Below are positions 34,050 to 45,225 of a DNA stretch of 64,000 nt, piece after piece; the stretch's first letter is position 1, and the number at the start of each line of letters is the position of its first letter. The translations under genes were made by a program, and so were the position numbers. Origin of the DNA: Sorex araneus (Eukaryota; Chordata; Mammalia; Eulipotyphla; Soricidae); NCBI RefSeq assembly GCF_027595985.1, contig NC_073302.1:393752403-393816402 (forward strand), read 5' to 3'. The notes below the pieces were generated by a model, which saw only the letters and a list, made by a program, of their open reading frames with translations, was not told the origin of the DNA and ran no database searches.

Positions 34050-34590
34050 CTCCAACTTATCTAAGCCATTTTGTTCTTTTTTAAGATATTTATTGATAAC
34101 CTTAGAATTCATTATAAACCATTTTAGATAAACCGGCTTAGAGTATTTATCAGTTTGATTCATATTGCATAACTCAAAAAAGCCAAAGAAAAGTATTAAT
34201 AAATTTTACAAAGTTTAAACTATTGGCGTCTAGTTAAGTGGTAACTTAAAGATCTTTTTCTTTTGTGAAATAGCCTATTAAGTCTTATAATTTCCTTATG
34301 CAACAACAAAATAACAATTTAGTTAACATATCTCACCACATATACGGTTTATTTTGCAACAATTCAAAACATTGAATATGTTATCAGAATTATAAGCCCA
34401 AAATTTATTTGATGTCATTTAGGTGTTTTTGACACCCAATTCTGATATTAATCACTAATTTTATGGCGACCACGAAGATGAAATTTCTTATCAAATTATG
34501 TATTTGCTGAGTATATGTCTTAATATTGTCTAATTTGTTATGCTTATTTTTGCATAATAGCACTTTTAAAAATTTTGATACAGTAAACTT
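34050..34590. other. AT-rich stretch without a recognised gene
   Basis: No repeat or exon was recognised up to the RTE boundary near 34592. Confidence 0.5.
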
Positions 34591-34591
34591 C

Positions 34592-35836
34592 AAAGCTTTC
34601 AAGCTCATTGAGGTTTCGCGAGAGTTCAAGATGCTGCTCTGTCTAACATTCATCGACTTAAAGAAGGCCTTTGATTCTGTTGAGACTGAAGCGGTCATCG
34701 AAGCCCTAGCCAAACAAGGCATGCAAACTCAGTACATCAGGATCCTCCTCGAGCTGTATTACGGATTCACCACCAGGATCTCACCATTCTACAAGGAAGT
34801 GATCATTGACGTAAAGAGAGGCATTTGGCAGGGCGATACCATTTCAACGAAATTCTCAGTGTCACCCATGAGAATGTCATGCAACGACTGGAATGGGAAA
34901 GAATGGGAGTGAAGATAGACGGTCAGCAACTACACCACCTCTGCTTCTTTGATGACATTGTTCTCATAACACCAAACATTAGCCAAGTGGCATGAATACT
35001 GGCCGACTTAGACTGTGAGTGTGGAAAGGTCGGACTGCAGCTGAATCTCACGAAGACAATGTTCATGAGAAATGAACTAGTTCCTAACGTTCCTTTTGCT
35101 CTCAAAGTAATGAACATCTTGGATGCAGCAGTTATGTGTACCTGGGTTGAGAACTCAATATGAAGAAAAACTTGGCACCAGAACTGCACAGGAGGAAGAG
35201 AGTGGTGTGGAACGCCTTTAAGAGTATCGAAGAATGTTAAGAGGATGAAGAACCTCCAGCTCCAGGCACATCTTTTCGACTGCACCATTCTTCCTGCACT
35301 AACATACGCCTCACAGACCTGGACCCTACGAAAATTAAAATAAAATTATATAAATTGAATTAATTGATAGCATCATAATTTTTCTAATCAATATATAGAT
35401 AGACAGATTTTTATTTTGGAATTATATGTTACAATAGGAATTGAAAGCTATGCTTGGAGTATCATATTTCACTCAAGTCAAAAAAGGAATCCAGAGTTCT
35501 GACCTCCATCAATGATCGAGAATCAGGGATGCTGTATCGTTTGCCAAGGTGTTGAAAATAAGATGGGCTGGACATGTAATGCGATTTGGAGACCACTGCT
35601 GGACTAGAGCTGTTGCTGACTGGATTCCACAGTACGTCAAAAGAACACATGGAAGCCCACCTATGAGATAGCCAGACTTCTTTGTCAAGACCCTGAACAA
35701 ACGGTTTGAGGCTCTTCCTTTTCCTGGACTAAGCAGATGCCATTGGGCTACACTAGCATGAGACAGGGTCAAATGGAGACATTACTGCTGCCCGCTCGAG
35801 CAAATTAATGAGCAACAGGATGTGAAGTGATACAAA
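34592..35836 (+). pseudogene. 5'-truncated RTE-clade LINE, RT domain to 3' tail (copy 2)
   Basis: RTE LINEs encode one protein with an APE endonuclease and a reverse transcriptase. This copy starts inside the RT. It shows CLTFIDLKKAFDSVETEAVI (34640-34700), RISPFYKEVIIDVKRGIWQG (34777-34836) and the catalytic box at 34945-34956. There FADD is changed to FFDD. Next come LNLTKTMFMRNEL and, after 35455, the C-terminal IRSSDLHQ-type region. Stops and frameshifts break it. An AT-rich ~105-bp stretch (about 35333-35438) interrupts it after WTLRK. The 3' tail at 35768-35833 (CGAGCAAATTAATGAGCAAC, GTGAAGTGATACAAATGA) matches the other RTE copy and the SINE-B tail. Confidence 0.9.
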
Positions 35837-35839
35837 TGA

Positions 35840-36230
35840 AACTTCAAACAATATTTATATGAGATGTCTAACATACCTTTTACCTTTTTTTAAAAACTAT
35901 TTTTATGATATGGTTATCTTCTAAATCCTGCTTTTTACCCCATCCAGTGGGATTATTATTTGAGATTTATCTCTACTTAGGAATCTCTTTTTATTCATCA
36001 ATCACTGGCTTACAATTATTAATTAACATTGCAAATTACTTCCAATTCTTATTCTATAGCAAGAGACAGTGGCATAGAGGTAGTAGTGAAAACACTCAAG
36101 GCAAATAAAAAATATTATTCTTTACTCCAGAATTGAAAGAATTTCTGAGAAATTTAGAAACATTATTATGCTTTATTTACATACTTGATAACTGAATATT
36201 CATTATTTTTATTAGAATTTAATTGTTAAG
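35840..36230. other. AT-rich stretch without a recognised gene
   Basis: No repeat or exon signal was recognised. Confidence 0.5.
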
Positions 36231-36233
36231 AGG

Positions 36234-36300
36234 TAGAGAGAGAGAGAGAGAGAGGAGAGAGGGGCAGAAGCAGAGATTGATACAGAAAGAGAGACATGGA
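36234..36300. repeat. (GA)n microsatellite and purine tract
   Basis: A pure GA run at 36235-36255 leads into a decayed purine-rich extension. Confidence 0.9.
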
Positions 36301-36839
36301 CAGAGGTGAAAAGTAGAAAGAGGAGGTGAGCTATTAACAGAAAAGAGAAAGATATAGTTAAGAAGACTGAGACCCATAGATCCTTATTTTTGTTTGTTTG
36401 TTTTCTGTACATTTACTTGAATATGCTTACAAATGAAGATTAGCCAGGGACACATTATAATGGAATATTTTTTCTGCTTCTGAAAATTTATAGTTTCCAT
36501 CCCGACTTTTTCATTTTTCACTCAATGGTTTCTAAACTTTGTGCTGTAGGAACTATAAAGAATAATCATTTAGTCAAGGGCTCCTTATTTAGTGCCCTCC
36601 AGGGTGCCTGGAGCTGAACCAGGAAAATTAATAGCATTAAACCCTCAAGCTTTGATGCTGGCTCTGAAATACAGAACTGTTTGACACATATTTCCAAAGG
36701 GATATTTATGCCTCTTTTTTAACATGCGTTAAGAGCAAAAAAATGACCAGCTTATTAACATAACTTTAAAGTCTGATGCACTGTTTTTGAAGTCAGATAT
36801 CTAAGATATATTGACAGATTGCAAATTTACTTGTCTAAG

Positions 36840-37335
36840 TGTTTGGTTTGATTTGTTTGATAAATGTATATATTCTTGTTGCCACCACTGCAATTAAGAT
36901 AAAAGAACAATTCCACCCCCCTTAAATATTTATGCTTCTTCACTATTAACCCTTCCCTCATTACTAGTATTGACTACCACTAATCTGAATAAAGTTCTTA
37001 AAATTTTCCTATGCCATAATACCATATAAATGTATTATTTGCTATATGGACTTTGAAATCAGTTTCCTTTCACTTAGTACAACAATTTAAATATGGTTAG
37101 CATGGTTGTCCCTTGTGTGAATCACAAGTTCACTTCTTTATTAATATAACTAAATTATGCTTCATGTATAAATATATTAATTTATTGATTGTTACAGGAA
37201 CATTTGTGTCTTTTCCAGTTTAGAATGATCATAAAAATAGGCACTTAAGTTATTTCAACTCTTTTTAGATAAGTTTTTATATGTTTATCTAAAAAGATTT
37301 TTACCATATTTTAAGTTTAATTTACTTAGATATTT
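36840..37335 (-). mobile_element. Ancient L1M-type 3' end, antisense
   Basis: The order follows old mammalian L1 3' ends read antisense: TTGCCACCACTGCAATTAAG, AGAACAATTCCACCCCCC, TCAGTTTCCTTTCACTTAG and a late GATTGTTACAGGAACATTTG. Assigned by order and wording of segments. The subfamily is uncertain. Confidence 0.65.
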
Positions 37336-37399
37336 TTGTCTACTTATTTCAATTTATCTTTTAATTTCTAAAAAAAATAACTTATTTTTATTATTGTTT

Positions 37400-37858
37400 T
37401 TGTAGCATAGTTAAAATACTGTTAGTGCTTATGTTTTTGATGACAAAGTTACTGCACCTTCACCATTACCAAAGTGTTCAGACCTTCCACCACTATTTTA
37501 TATCACCACTAATCTGTTTGTTCCTTCCTCTCAAGCCTTCTCCCAAGGTTAGGTCTCCTTTTTATAGTAAGAGTCTAAAGGCTTGTCGTGATTTCATTTT
37601 GTCTATTCCTTTACATTATTTCTCTGTATGCCATAGATTAGAGACCACAGTGAATTTATCCTTCTCCCTCTGACTAGTTCTGCTTATCATGATATACTCC
37701 AATTCTATCAAAGTTGTAGCAAACTGCAAGTTTTTATATTTCTTATAGTTTAGTAGCATTCTTTCAAAACTATATCCAAAAACTTCTTTCTCCATTCATC
37801 TATGGCTGGAATTTTTGTTGTTTCCATATTCTGGCTATTGTTCTTGGTCTGCAAAAAA
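37400..37858 (-). mobile_element. L1 3' end, left part, interrupted by the RTE insertion
   Basis: Read antisense it holds the L1 3' UTR (CCACCACTATTTTATATCAC) and the ORF2 end. The 37670-37858 part follows the usual wording CTTTCTCCATTCATCTATGG, then TATTCTGGCTATTGTTCTTG. The RTE begins at about 37859. The L1 resumes at 42183. Confidence 0.75.
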
Positions 37859-38482
37859 CATGATATAGCTATATCCGGACCGCTTTCCAGAGACTTAGGT
37901 CGAACCTCACGCATGAGTGGAGCCCCACAGAACCAGGTAAAGCAGAACTTTGTGACCTTGGACTCCAGGCTCAACAAGACCCTGAAACAAGATCCTCTGT
38001 CTAAGTCCTCCAATCTCCGCCGCCCATGGATCAAACCCAGATGATGCAACCTACGTGTGCCAGATAAATACCTCATTGACCAAAATCCATTACTTCTACT
38101 ACCCAACCACTGCCACACTCCAGGCCACTTTCCAAACACACCATATAGCACTTAATACCCATTTTCCATAATTTCTGTACCATATTTGATGGGTTCAAAT
38201 ATGGTGTGAACCATGGGAACACCTGTAAGGGCAAATGGAAGCCACCCTAAAAGTCTCCATCCCTCTTGGAAAGCCCGGCAAGCTACCAAGAGTACCTTGC
38301 ATGCATGGCAGAGCCTGGCAACCTAGCCATGGTGTATTCAATATGCCAAAACTAGTAACAACAATGGGCCTCATTTGCCTGACACTGAAGGAGCCCCCAA
38401 TATGGCAACGTTAAGAAGGATGAGCAAGGAGAGGCTGATAAAATCTCAGGGACAAACTAGACTACCAAAACGAAGGACTAAA

Positions 38483-41400
38483 ATGACTATCTATACTTTC
38501 AATGCACGTATGTTGCATTGGAAGCATCCATTGAGGACCTGATGATGCAAACTCAGAAGATCAAGTATGACATCATTGGTCTGACTGAAATGAGAAGGCA
38601 TGGATCACGTCACGCCATTTTCGACACTGGAGAACTGTGCCTCGGAACATGCAAGAACAGAGGCATTGGTGACACAGATGTTCTTGTCAACACAAACTTG
38701 GTCATAAACATTGATTCATTCAAATGCCTAACAACCCAAATCGGATGATTAAGCTTGAATAGATGTGGCTCACTGCTGGCAATTTCTATCTTCGTCGTCT
38801 ACGCACAAACATCCAACTACTATGAAGAAGAAATTGAGAAGTTCTACATGGATCTGAAGAAGTTTTAGAAAGAAGACCACACCTTCTACAAGATCATTGT
38901 CGGTGATTTTAATGCCAAGATAGGACCAAGAAGGTTGCCCAAAGAACTCCACATTGGGACCCATGGCCTAGAATGGAATGAACAGGGTGAGAGACTGTCT
39001 GAGTTCATCATGTCAACCAAGATCATCAATGGTAACTCGCAGTTCCAGAAAGCCAAATCTAAACGTTGGACATAGGAGTCTCCCGCTGGACAGTTCCACA
39101 ACAAAATTGACCACATCATATTCAATCGAAGGTTTTGCTTGCTGTTGTCCAAAAATTCTAAATGCGATCAAACCACCATCTCCTCCGTCCAAAATTCTAC
39201 TTCACAGAGCGGGCGGAAAGGTCTGCGAAGTTTAAATTTAAGAAGAGAACTCCCAGAATGACCACCAACTAGGAGCTCTTTGGCACTATTGGCAATGTGG
39301 GAAGATACCCTCGTTGACAACATCGACAAGGAATACAATCGACTGGTTCAGCACCTCCATGACTGCACAAGGAATGCCAAGAGTAGGAAAGCCACAAACA
39401 GATGCCTGTCTTCGGAAACTCTCGAGCTCATTCGCCAACATGGTTTGGCACGAGCCTCAAGCAATCACATGCTAACATCAGAGCTCACAAAGCTGTGCAG
39501 AGAAGCGATAAAGGAAGACCTCAAAGAGAGAAGCACAGCAGTGTTGGCCGATGGGGTAGAAGTCAGGAAAAGTATTCTCTCTTTTTTTAAAATTTATTTT
39601 ATTGAATCACCATGTGGAAAGTTACAAAGTTCTCAGGCTTATGTCTCAGTTATACAATGCTCAAACACCCATCCTTTCACCAGTGCCCATATTCCACCAC
39701 CCAAAAAAAAAAACCCCAGTATACATCCCACCCCTCACCCCCAACTCCCCCCCCCGCCGCGTAACTGATTAATTTCACTTCCTTTTCTCTTTACCTTAAT
39801 TACATTCCATATTTCAACAAAAAACTCACTATTGTTGTTAGAGTTTTAACACAGAACTCACTATTCTTATTGGAATTTATCCCCCAAGAATACAGCCCTA
39901 TTGACAAGGAAATATTTGATAATTAGTTTTCCACTGATGAGAATGAAGAGATAAAAAGTTGCGCGGCTGCAGTAGTGACCGAGCAGTTTACAATTTCTGT
40001 ATTTTAGTAATTAAGTCCAGGGAGATTTAATTTGGAAATTGAATCATTTCCCTTTCTGGAGCAGCATGGAACAAAAGCTTAGTTCACAGTCTGGATACAT
40101 GGTTGCAAGCACTCGCTGGAACCCTAAGTCATATAGCTGGCTCTGGATCCTGCTCGTTCTGCAGCCAAGCCTCTGTGCAAAGGCATGGCCACCCAGGTCA
40201 AATCTCAGCGGGAGCCTGAGCTCCGGCCCCGGCCTGAGACTGCCAAGGCGTCCCAGTGTTTCAAGTTCAAAGCACTTTTTTTTTTCCGTGCCACAAAGTT
40301 CATACCTGCTCAAAGGTCCCATAAAATGTTGGACACCACACCTCCTCCTCCCGGAGGGAAGAGAGACCAAGGAAGAAGGATATTTCCTCCCTTGGCTGGC
40401 GTGGGGCAAAAGCTTAGTTCTTAGTCTGGATACATGGTTGCAAGCACTCGCTGGAACCCCAAGTCATATAGCTGGCTCTGGATCCTGCTCGTTCCGCAGC
40501 CAAGCCGCTGTGCAAAGGCATGGCAACCCGGGTCGAATCTCGGCCGGAGCCCGAGCTCCAGCCCTGGGCCGAGACTAGGAAACGTATTCTCAGTGCTCGC
40601 CTGTCCTTCGCCAACTTCAAGACCAAGATGACTGTCCTCCAATGTCCTGATAGGTCTGTCTCATCTTCCATAAGGGCAATGGAGAGGATTATTTACGACT
40701 TCTACTCGTATCTCTTCAATAGCTACGTCCACCTGCCCACATACCAAATTCTACAAGATGAATATGTCGTTCCCAACGTCCTCCCTTCTGAAATCCGACA
40801 CGCCATTTTATCTGTAAAGATACATACAGCACCCTGTCCAGTCAAAGTCAGACCTGAACACCTGAAGAATCTTCTGCCAGTATTTGTCAATACACTGGCT
40901 CGGCTCTTCACACGCTACCTGTCCGAATGCAAGATTCCCTCCTAATGGAAAACCAGCAGGATCATTTTGTTGTACAAGAAGGGAGACATCCATGGCAACT
41001 ATTGCCCAATCTGCTTGTTGTCTGTCGTCTACAAGTTGTTCACTCGAGTCATCCTGAATAGAATAGGCAGAACACTAGATGAAGGACAACCATGTGAGCA
41101 AGCTGGGTTCTGAAAAGGATTCAGCACGATTGACCATATCTACACTATGATGACCATATCTACACTGTGACCATGCTCATTGAAATTTTGTGAGAATTCA
41201 AGATGCCGCTCTGTCTATCATTCATCGATTTAAAGAAGGCCTTTGATTCTCTGAGACTGAAGTGGTCATTGAAGCCCTAGCCAAACAGGGCATTCAAACT
41301 CAGTACATCAAGATCCTCTATGAGCTGTATTATGGATTGACCAGCAGGATCTCACCATTCTACAAGGAAGTGATCGTTGTTGTAAAGTGAGGGATTCAGC

Positions 41401-42107
41401 AGGGCAGTACCATTTCACTGAAATTCTTCAGTGCTACCCTCGAGAAAGTCATGTGATGACTGGAATGGGAAGAAATGGGAGTGAAGATAAACGGCAGCAA
41501 CTACACCACCTCCACTTTGCTGATGACATCATTCTAATAACAGCAAACATTAGCCAAGGGGCATAAATGCTGGCTGACTTCGACTGCGAGTGTGGAAAGG
41601 TCAGACTGCAGCTGAATCTCACAAAAACTATGTTCATCAAAAACAAACTAGGCACTGACATTCTATTTGCTCTCAACGAAATGAATATCTCCGAATGCAG
41701 CAGCTATGTGTACCTGGATCTAGAACTCAACATGAGGAACGTCTTGGTGAAAGAACTGCGCAGGAGAAAGAGAGCAGTGTGGAATGCCTTCAAGAGCTAT
41801 GCTTGGAGTATCACATTTCACCCAAGTGAGAGAAGGAATCAGGAGTTCTGACCTCCATCAAAGATCAAGAATCAGGGACACTATCTCTATTGGCAAGGTG
41901 TCAAAAATCAGATGGGCTCGACCCATAATTCGATTTAGAGACCACTGCTGGACTAGAGCTGTTACCAACTGGATTCCACAGGATGTCAAAAGACCGAGTG
42001 GCCACCCACCTATGAGATGGTCAGACTTCTTTGTCAAAACCCTGGATGAAAGTTTTGCGGCTTCATGTTTCTTGAGTGAGCAGATACTATTGAGCTACTC
42101 TAGCACA
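38483..42107 (+). pseudogene. RTE endonuclease-reverse transcriptase, broken
   Basis: Starts MTIYTFNARML. Endonuclease motifs: DIIGLTEMRRHGS (38566-38604), GDFNAKIGP (38902-38928) and IDHIIFNRR (39106-39132). The linker reads LTSELTKLCREAIKEDLKER (39475-39534). After the nested element come VLPSEIRHAI, RPEHLKNLLPVF and LARLFTRYLSECK (40780-40932), then LYKKGDIHGNY, LSVVYKLFTRVILNR and EGQPCEQAGF (40970-41112). Next are the catalytic FADD box (41516-41527), LNLTKTMFIKNK, and the C-terminal IRSSDLHQRSRIRDTISIGK and RWSDFFVKTLDE regions. Many stops and shifts occur. The wording is closer to RTE-1-type proteins of nematodes and arthropods, as I remember them, than to BovB. Confidence 0.88.
39580..40577 (-). 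mobile_element. Composite retroelement A: L1-like 3' end plus tandem ~335-bp units
   Basis: It is inserted in the RTE ORF with duplication GGAAAAGTATTCTC (39566-39579) and GGAAACGTATTCTC (40578-40591). The 3' end is at the left: A-tail seen as T's, AATAAA as reverse complement of TTTATTGAATCACC, then CACCAGTGCCCATATTCCACC. From 40072 a GC-rich unit (CAAAAGCTTAGTTC, TGGATACATGGTTGCAAGCA) recurs at 40407, a 335-bp period, giving almost two units at the 5' end. Open frames there (for example 40039-40578) change with strand and look incidental. Confidence 0.85.
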
Positions 42108-42182
42108 TGAAAGGGACAAATGTAGATGTTACTGGTGCCTGCTCAAGCAAATCAAAGATCAATGGGATGACAAGTGATACAA

Positions 42183-42500
42183 GAATGATGGTTATATAAC
42201 TTTGAATTAATGCTTTTGTGTTTGTGGAGGTAGATAATAAGAAGTAGAATTGCTGCCTATGAATATTCTATAGTGACATTTTTTGGTTTATTTTTGATGT
42301 ATGTCATTTTCACTGGTGTGAGATAATATCTCATTGCCATTTGATTTTCACATTACTGATAATGAGTGATGATGAATACCTTCTTATATGCTTATTGATC
42401 ATCTATATGTCTTCTTTAGGAAGGGTCTATTCATCTCCTCTTTCCATTTTTGGATGGGGTTGTTAACCTATTTCTTTGCATTTAATGTAAATTCCTGTGA
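42183..42500 (-). mobile_element. L1 3' end, right part, after the RTE insertion
   Basis: Continues the L1 broken at 37858. The antisense ORF2 end includes GTAGAATTGCTGCC, CACTGGTGTGAGATAATATC, CTTCTTTAGGAAGGGTCTAT and TTTTTGGATGGGGTTGTTAA. Confidence 0.75.
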
Positions 42501-42890
42501 CAGCATAGAATTGGATCTACTTTGCAGCAAAATTTCTGATATAATGATTTATTTTTTGTAACCATCATTTCTAGACCACTGGTATTTTATGCACTTATTT
42601 ATATACTTTAATAACTTTCGTGTTTTCTCTAAATATCTTTAAATTTTATAAATGTATTTTATTTGCATTAATTATATATTTTGCATTTTCTCCCTAATTC
42701 CTTTCTTAATAAACCTACCTCTTCTTATTTTTAGGGATTTTTTTTCAACATACCTTTTCACTTTACTACCTTGAGCCTTCAAAATATGTTTTATCATTTT
42801 AATTCGTCTAACATACCATGACAATCTATTTCCATTTAATCAGTTCTGTTACTATTATAAATTATATGCTAATATATTTTTGTATCACAG
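42500..42890. other. AT-rich stretch without a recognised gene
   Basis: No repeat was recognised. The left edge may hold more decayed L1. Confidence 0.4.
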
Positions 42891-43095
42891 TGTATATATT
42901 GCATTATACAATTCTTTTTTAAAATTAAAATTTATTGAATGTCATATTTCTCCTTATTTTAATTAATTTTTAAATTTTAATCACCATGATTTACTATCAG
43001 TACTACCAGTGATAGGGTTTCATGCATGCAATGTTCAACACCAGACACTCCCACAAAAATGTTCATATTCCTCCACTCTAATGGGATAAAGTCAT
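42890..43095 (-). mobile_element. Decayed L1-like 3' UTR remnant
   Basis: Shares AGTGATAGGGTTTCATGCAT, a CAATGTTCAACACCAGACAC-type run and CATATTCCTCCACTC with the L1 3' UTR plan (TCAAACACCCATCC, CATTCTCCACC). A related remnant lies at 57520-57650. Confidence 0.5.
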
Positions 43096-43099
43096 TGCA

Positions 43100-43680
43100 T
43101 AGTTTTTAAATAGATTGTGTATTACCATTTTATATTATTTTGAACAAACATAGATGCCACTTTTTTGCTTGTTTCTTTTCATTAATGGAATTAAGGTTGT
43201 ACTCTTTTACTAGTTTTCAACAAAATTGTAATGATCAAAATCTTATAATCTAAGTTTATCAAAAAGTTGATAACCTTGCAAATAGTCCCACACATTCATC
43301 TGAACTTGTAATAACACTCTAAGGGTGTGGCACTGGGAGATAGAAAACTTTCTCTCCTTTTTCGTATCAATCTTATCCAAAATAACAAATTATGCATGCA
43401 TATAGAAAAATATATATAAATTTTAATTTAGAGTGACAAGTTAAAATGAAAGGTGCAAATACTCAGGAGCCATTTTGTTTTATTTTGTTTGAGCAATGTT
43501 TTCTATAACATTGTCAAATATTGAATTAAATTCATGACCTAAGAGCATAATTTTAGTGAGGCACTTGCTCTTTTTTGTTTTGAATTTTTTATGTATTTTG
43601 ATAAGACCAATGTCTAGCTTCTAGAATTTAGAAATTATAGATCAACATTATTTTATTATATTGTGGAATAAGGAAGGAAT
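43100..43680. other. AT-rich stretch without a recognised gene
   Basis: No repeat or exon signal was recognised. Confidence 0.5.
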
Positions 43681-43684
43681 TTGG

Positions 43685-43855
43685 GGTGGGATATATAGAA
43701 CAGTGGGTAGAGCCTTGCACTAGACTGATCTTGTTTTGATCCCTAGTACACTGCATGTTATTTTGAGCCCAGCTACCTGGGATTCCTGAGCACAGAGTTA
43801 GAAGTAAGCCCTTTGTATTGTAGGGCATGGCTTCCAAACAATAATAATAAGCCCC
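43685..43855 (+). mobile_element. Diverged SINE-A
   Basis: Head GATATATAGAACAGTGGGTA, B box GTTTTGATCCC, body GATTCCTGAGCACAGAG, and an ACAATAATAATA tail. Confidence 0.75.
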
Positions 43856-44100
43856 CAGCAGCTCCCCTCCCGCAAGGATTTGGAAGGCAGTTTTCAAATT
43901 ATTACTTAAAGATATTTAGGATTAGCTAAGTATGGTTAAAGTATAGTTACATGGTGCTAGGAATGTTTTGATGTGGAGAAAGGCTTTGCAGAGGAGAAAT
44001 GACATTTAGACTGAATACCACTGATAGTAATTATTAGAGAAGAAGTTTGGAGAAGAACCTATTATGAAATACTTCATGAATATATTTTCATCATCTTATG

Positions 44101-44283
44101 TAATGTATAGAGATTATATTTTCCCAAAAGGCAACTGGTACTGTTCACAGTTCAAAATGACAAAATGATGTCATTTTGGTTTAGAAAATGTATATAATGT
44201 ATAGAGATTATATTTCCCCAAAAGGCAACTGGTACTGTTCACTGTTCAAAATGACAAAATGGTGTCATTTTGGTTTAGAAAAT
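44101..44283. repeat. 94-bp tandem duplication
   Basis: Units 44101-44194 and 44195-44283 (start TAATGTATAGAGATTATATT) differ at only a few bases, so the duplication is recent. Each contains the near-palindrome CAAAATGATGTCATTTTG or CAAAATGGTGTCATTTTG, with a CRE-like core in the first. Confidence 0.95.
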
Positions 44284-44289
44284 GGTATT

Positions 44290-45220
44290 CAATTTGTTTA
44301 TAAACACTATCATATCTGATTCCAAACTTTATATTATTTTCATTTATATAGCAATAAATATATGGATATATACCTATTTTGGATGTAAAGTGTCAAAATA
44401 GCGATGGGACTTGATACATAAAGATAAATATTATATTGGTCCTAACTCTAAATGATTTACAGCCACTTAAAGAGAGCAAGCAGGTAAATTTATAATAGAA
44501 GAAATGTTTAAAGCTATTATAGAAACATCAGCTTCCCTGTAAGTTCCCAAAGGATGGAATAATCAATCTTCCATGAAGAAATTGTCTAAGAGCAGAGTTG
44601 ATGTGATGTACAAGGTGATTTTGAACCACAAACCTATGTTCAACAGTCCCCCAAATGATAAGAGAGATAAGAAAGGTTATTACAACATATTGTGCAGCAT
44701 GAACAAATGCATAGAGGTGAGACTTATGTCTTAAAACAGATTAATTCATTTCAACATAATTGTGCAATTAGAGAACAGGCATAGACAAGACTCTTCCATT
44801 ATCTGACTTATTACAGAGTACTTAGATAAAATAGTTTTGGTATTCTGCAGAAATGGTGAAAGCAGAACTAGGTGATGTACCCAGAAAGCTGATGTCTTTT
44901 TGGCGTTTTAGGTGAAAGAGGGGCATTTCATTGTATATAGTGTTCAGGAAAAGATAAAAACTAGAGAGTATATTTTCTTCTGAATTTTATAAAATAATAA
45001 AAAAATGGCAACTTGGGCATGGAAAATAATGTTTCACCTGTTAGTAAGGTTTTAAAGAACTATATATTATAGTATGAAAGCTTATATAAAAGCTGATGAC
45101 TTTCACTTTCCAAATAAGATAAGTATTCACACAGTTGCAGTCTTGTTTATAAAGTAAAACTTTAGTTAAGACTAGTCAGCATCTAACAGACAGATGAGAT
45201 GAGATAGAGCAATTATTTAG
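44290..45220. other. AT-rich stretch without a recognised gene
   Basis: No repeat or exon signal was recognised. Confidence 0.5.
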
Positions 45221-45225
45221 GGTAG

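Larger units (their letters stand above)
37859..42182 (+). mobile_element. Nearly full-length RTE-clade LINE (copy 1)
   Basis: Without the 1-kb element nested at 39580-40577 it is about 3.3 kb, the usual RTE length. Order: 5' UTR (37859-38482), one ORF (endonuclease, then RT, 38483-42107), and a short 3' tail (42110-42180) with CAAGCAAATCAAAGATCAAT and GGGATGACAAGTGATACAAG. It has no A-tail, as expected for RTE. The 5' UTR segment 38260-38370 and the tail are the parts shared with SINE-B. ATAGCTATAT (near 37870) and ATGGTTATAT (near 42188) may be a decayed target duplication. It is inactive. Confidence 0.9.

Noticed and set aside
40039-40578. 179-codon open frame on the plus strand
   Set aside because: It lies in the GC-rich repeated units of composite A, opposite to the element's direction. 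Comparable frames are open on both strands, so it is a composition effect.
37859-42182. BovB assignment of the RTE LINE
   Set aside because: The conserved RT and C-terminal phrases do not fit the BovB wording I know. RTE-1-type fits better, although this needs a tree.
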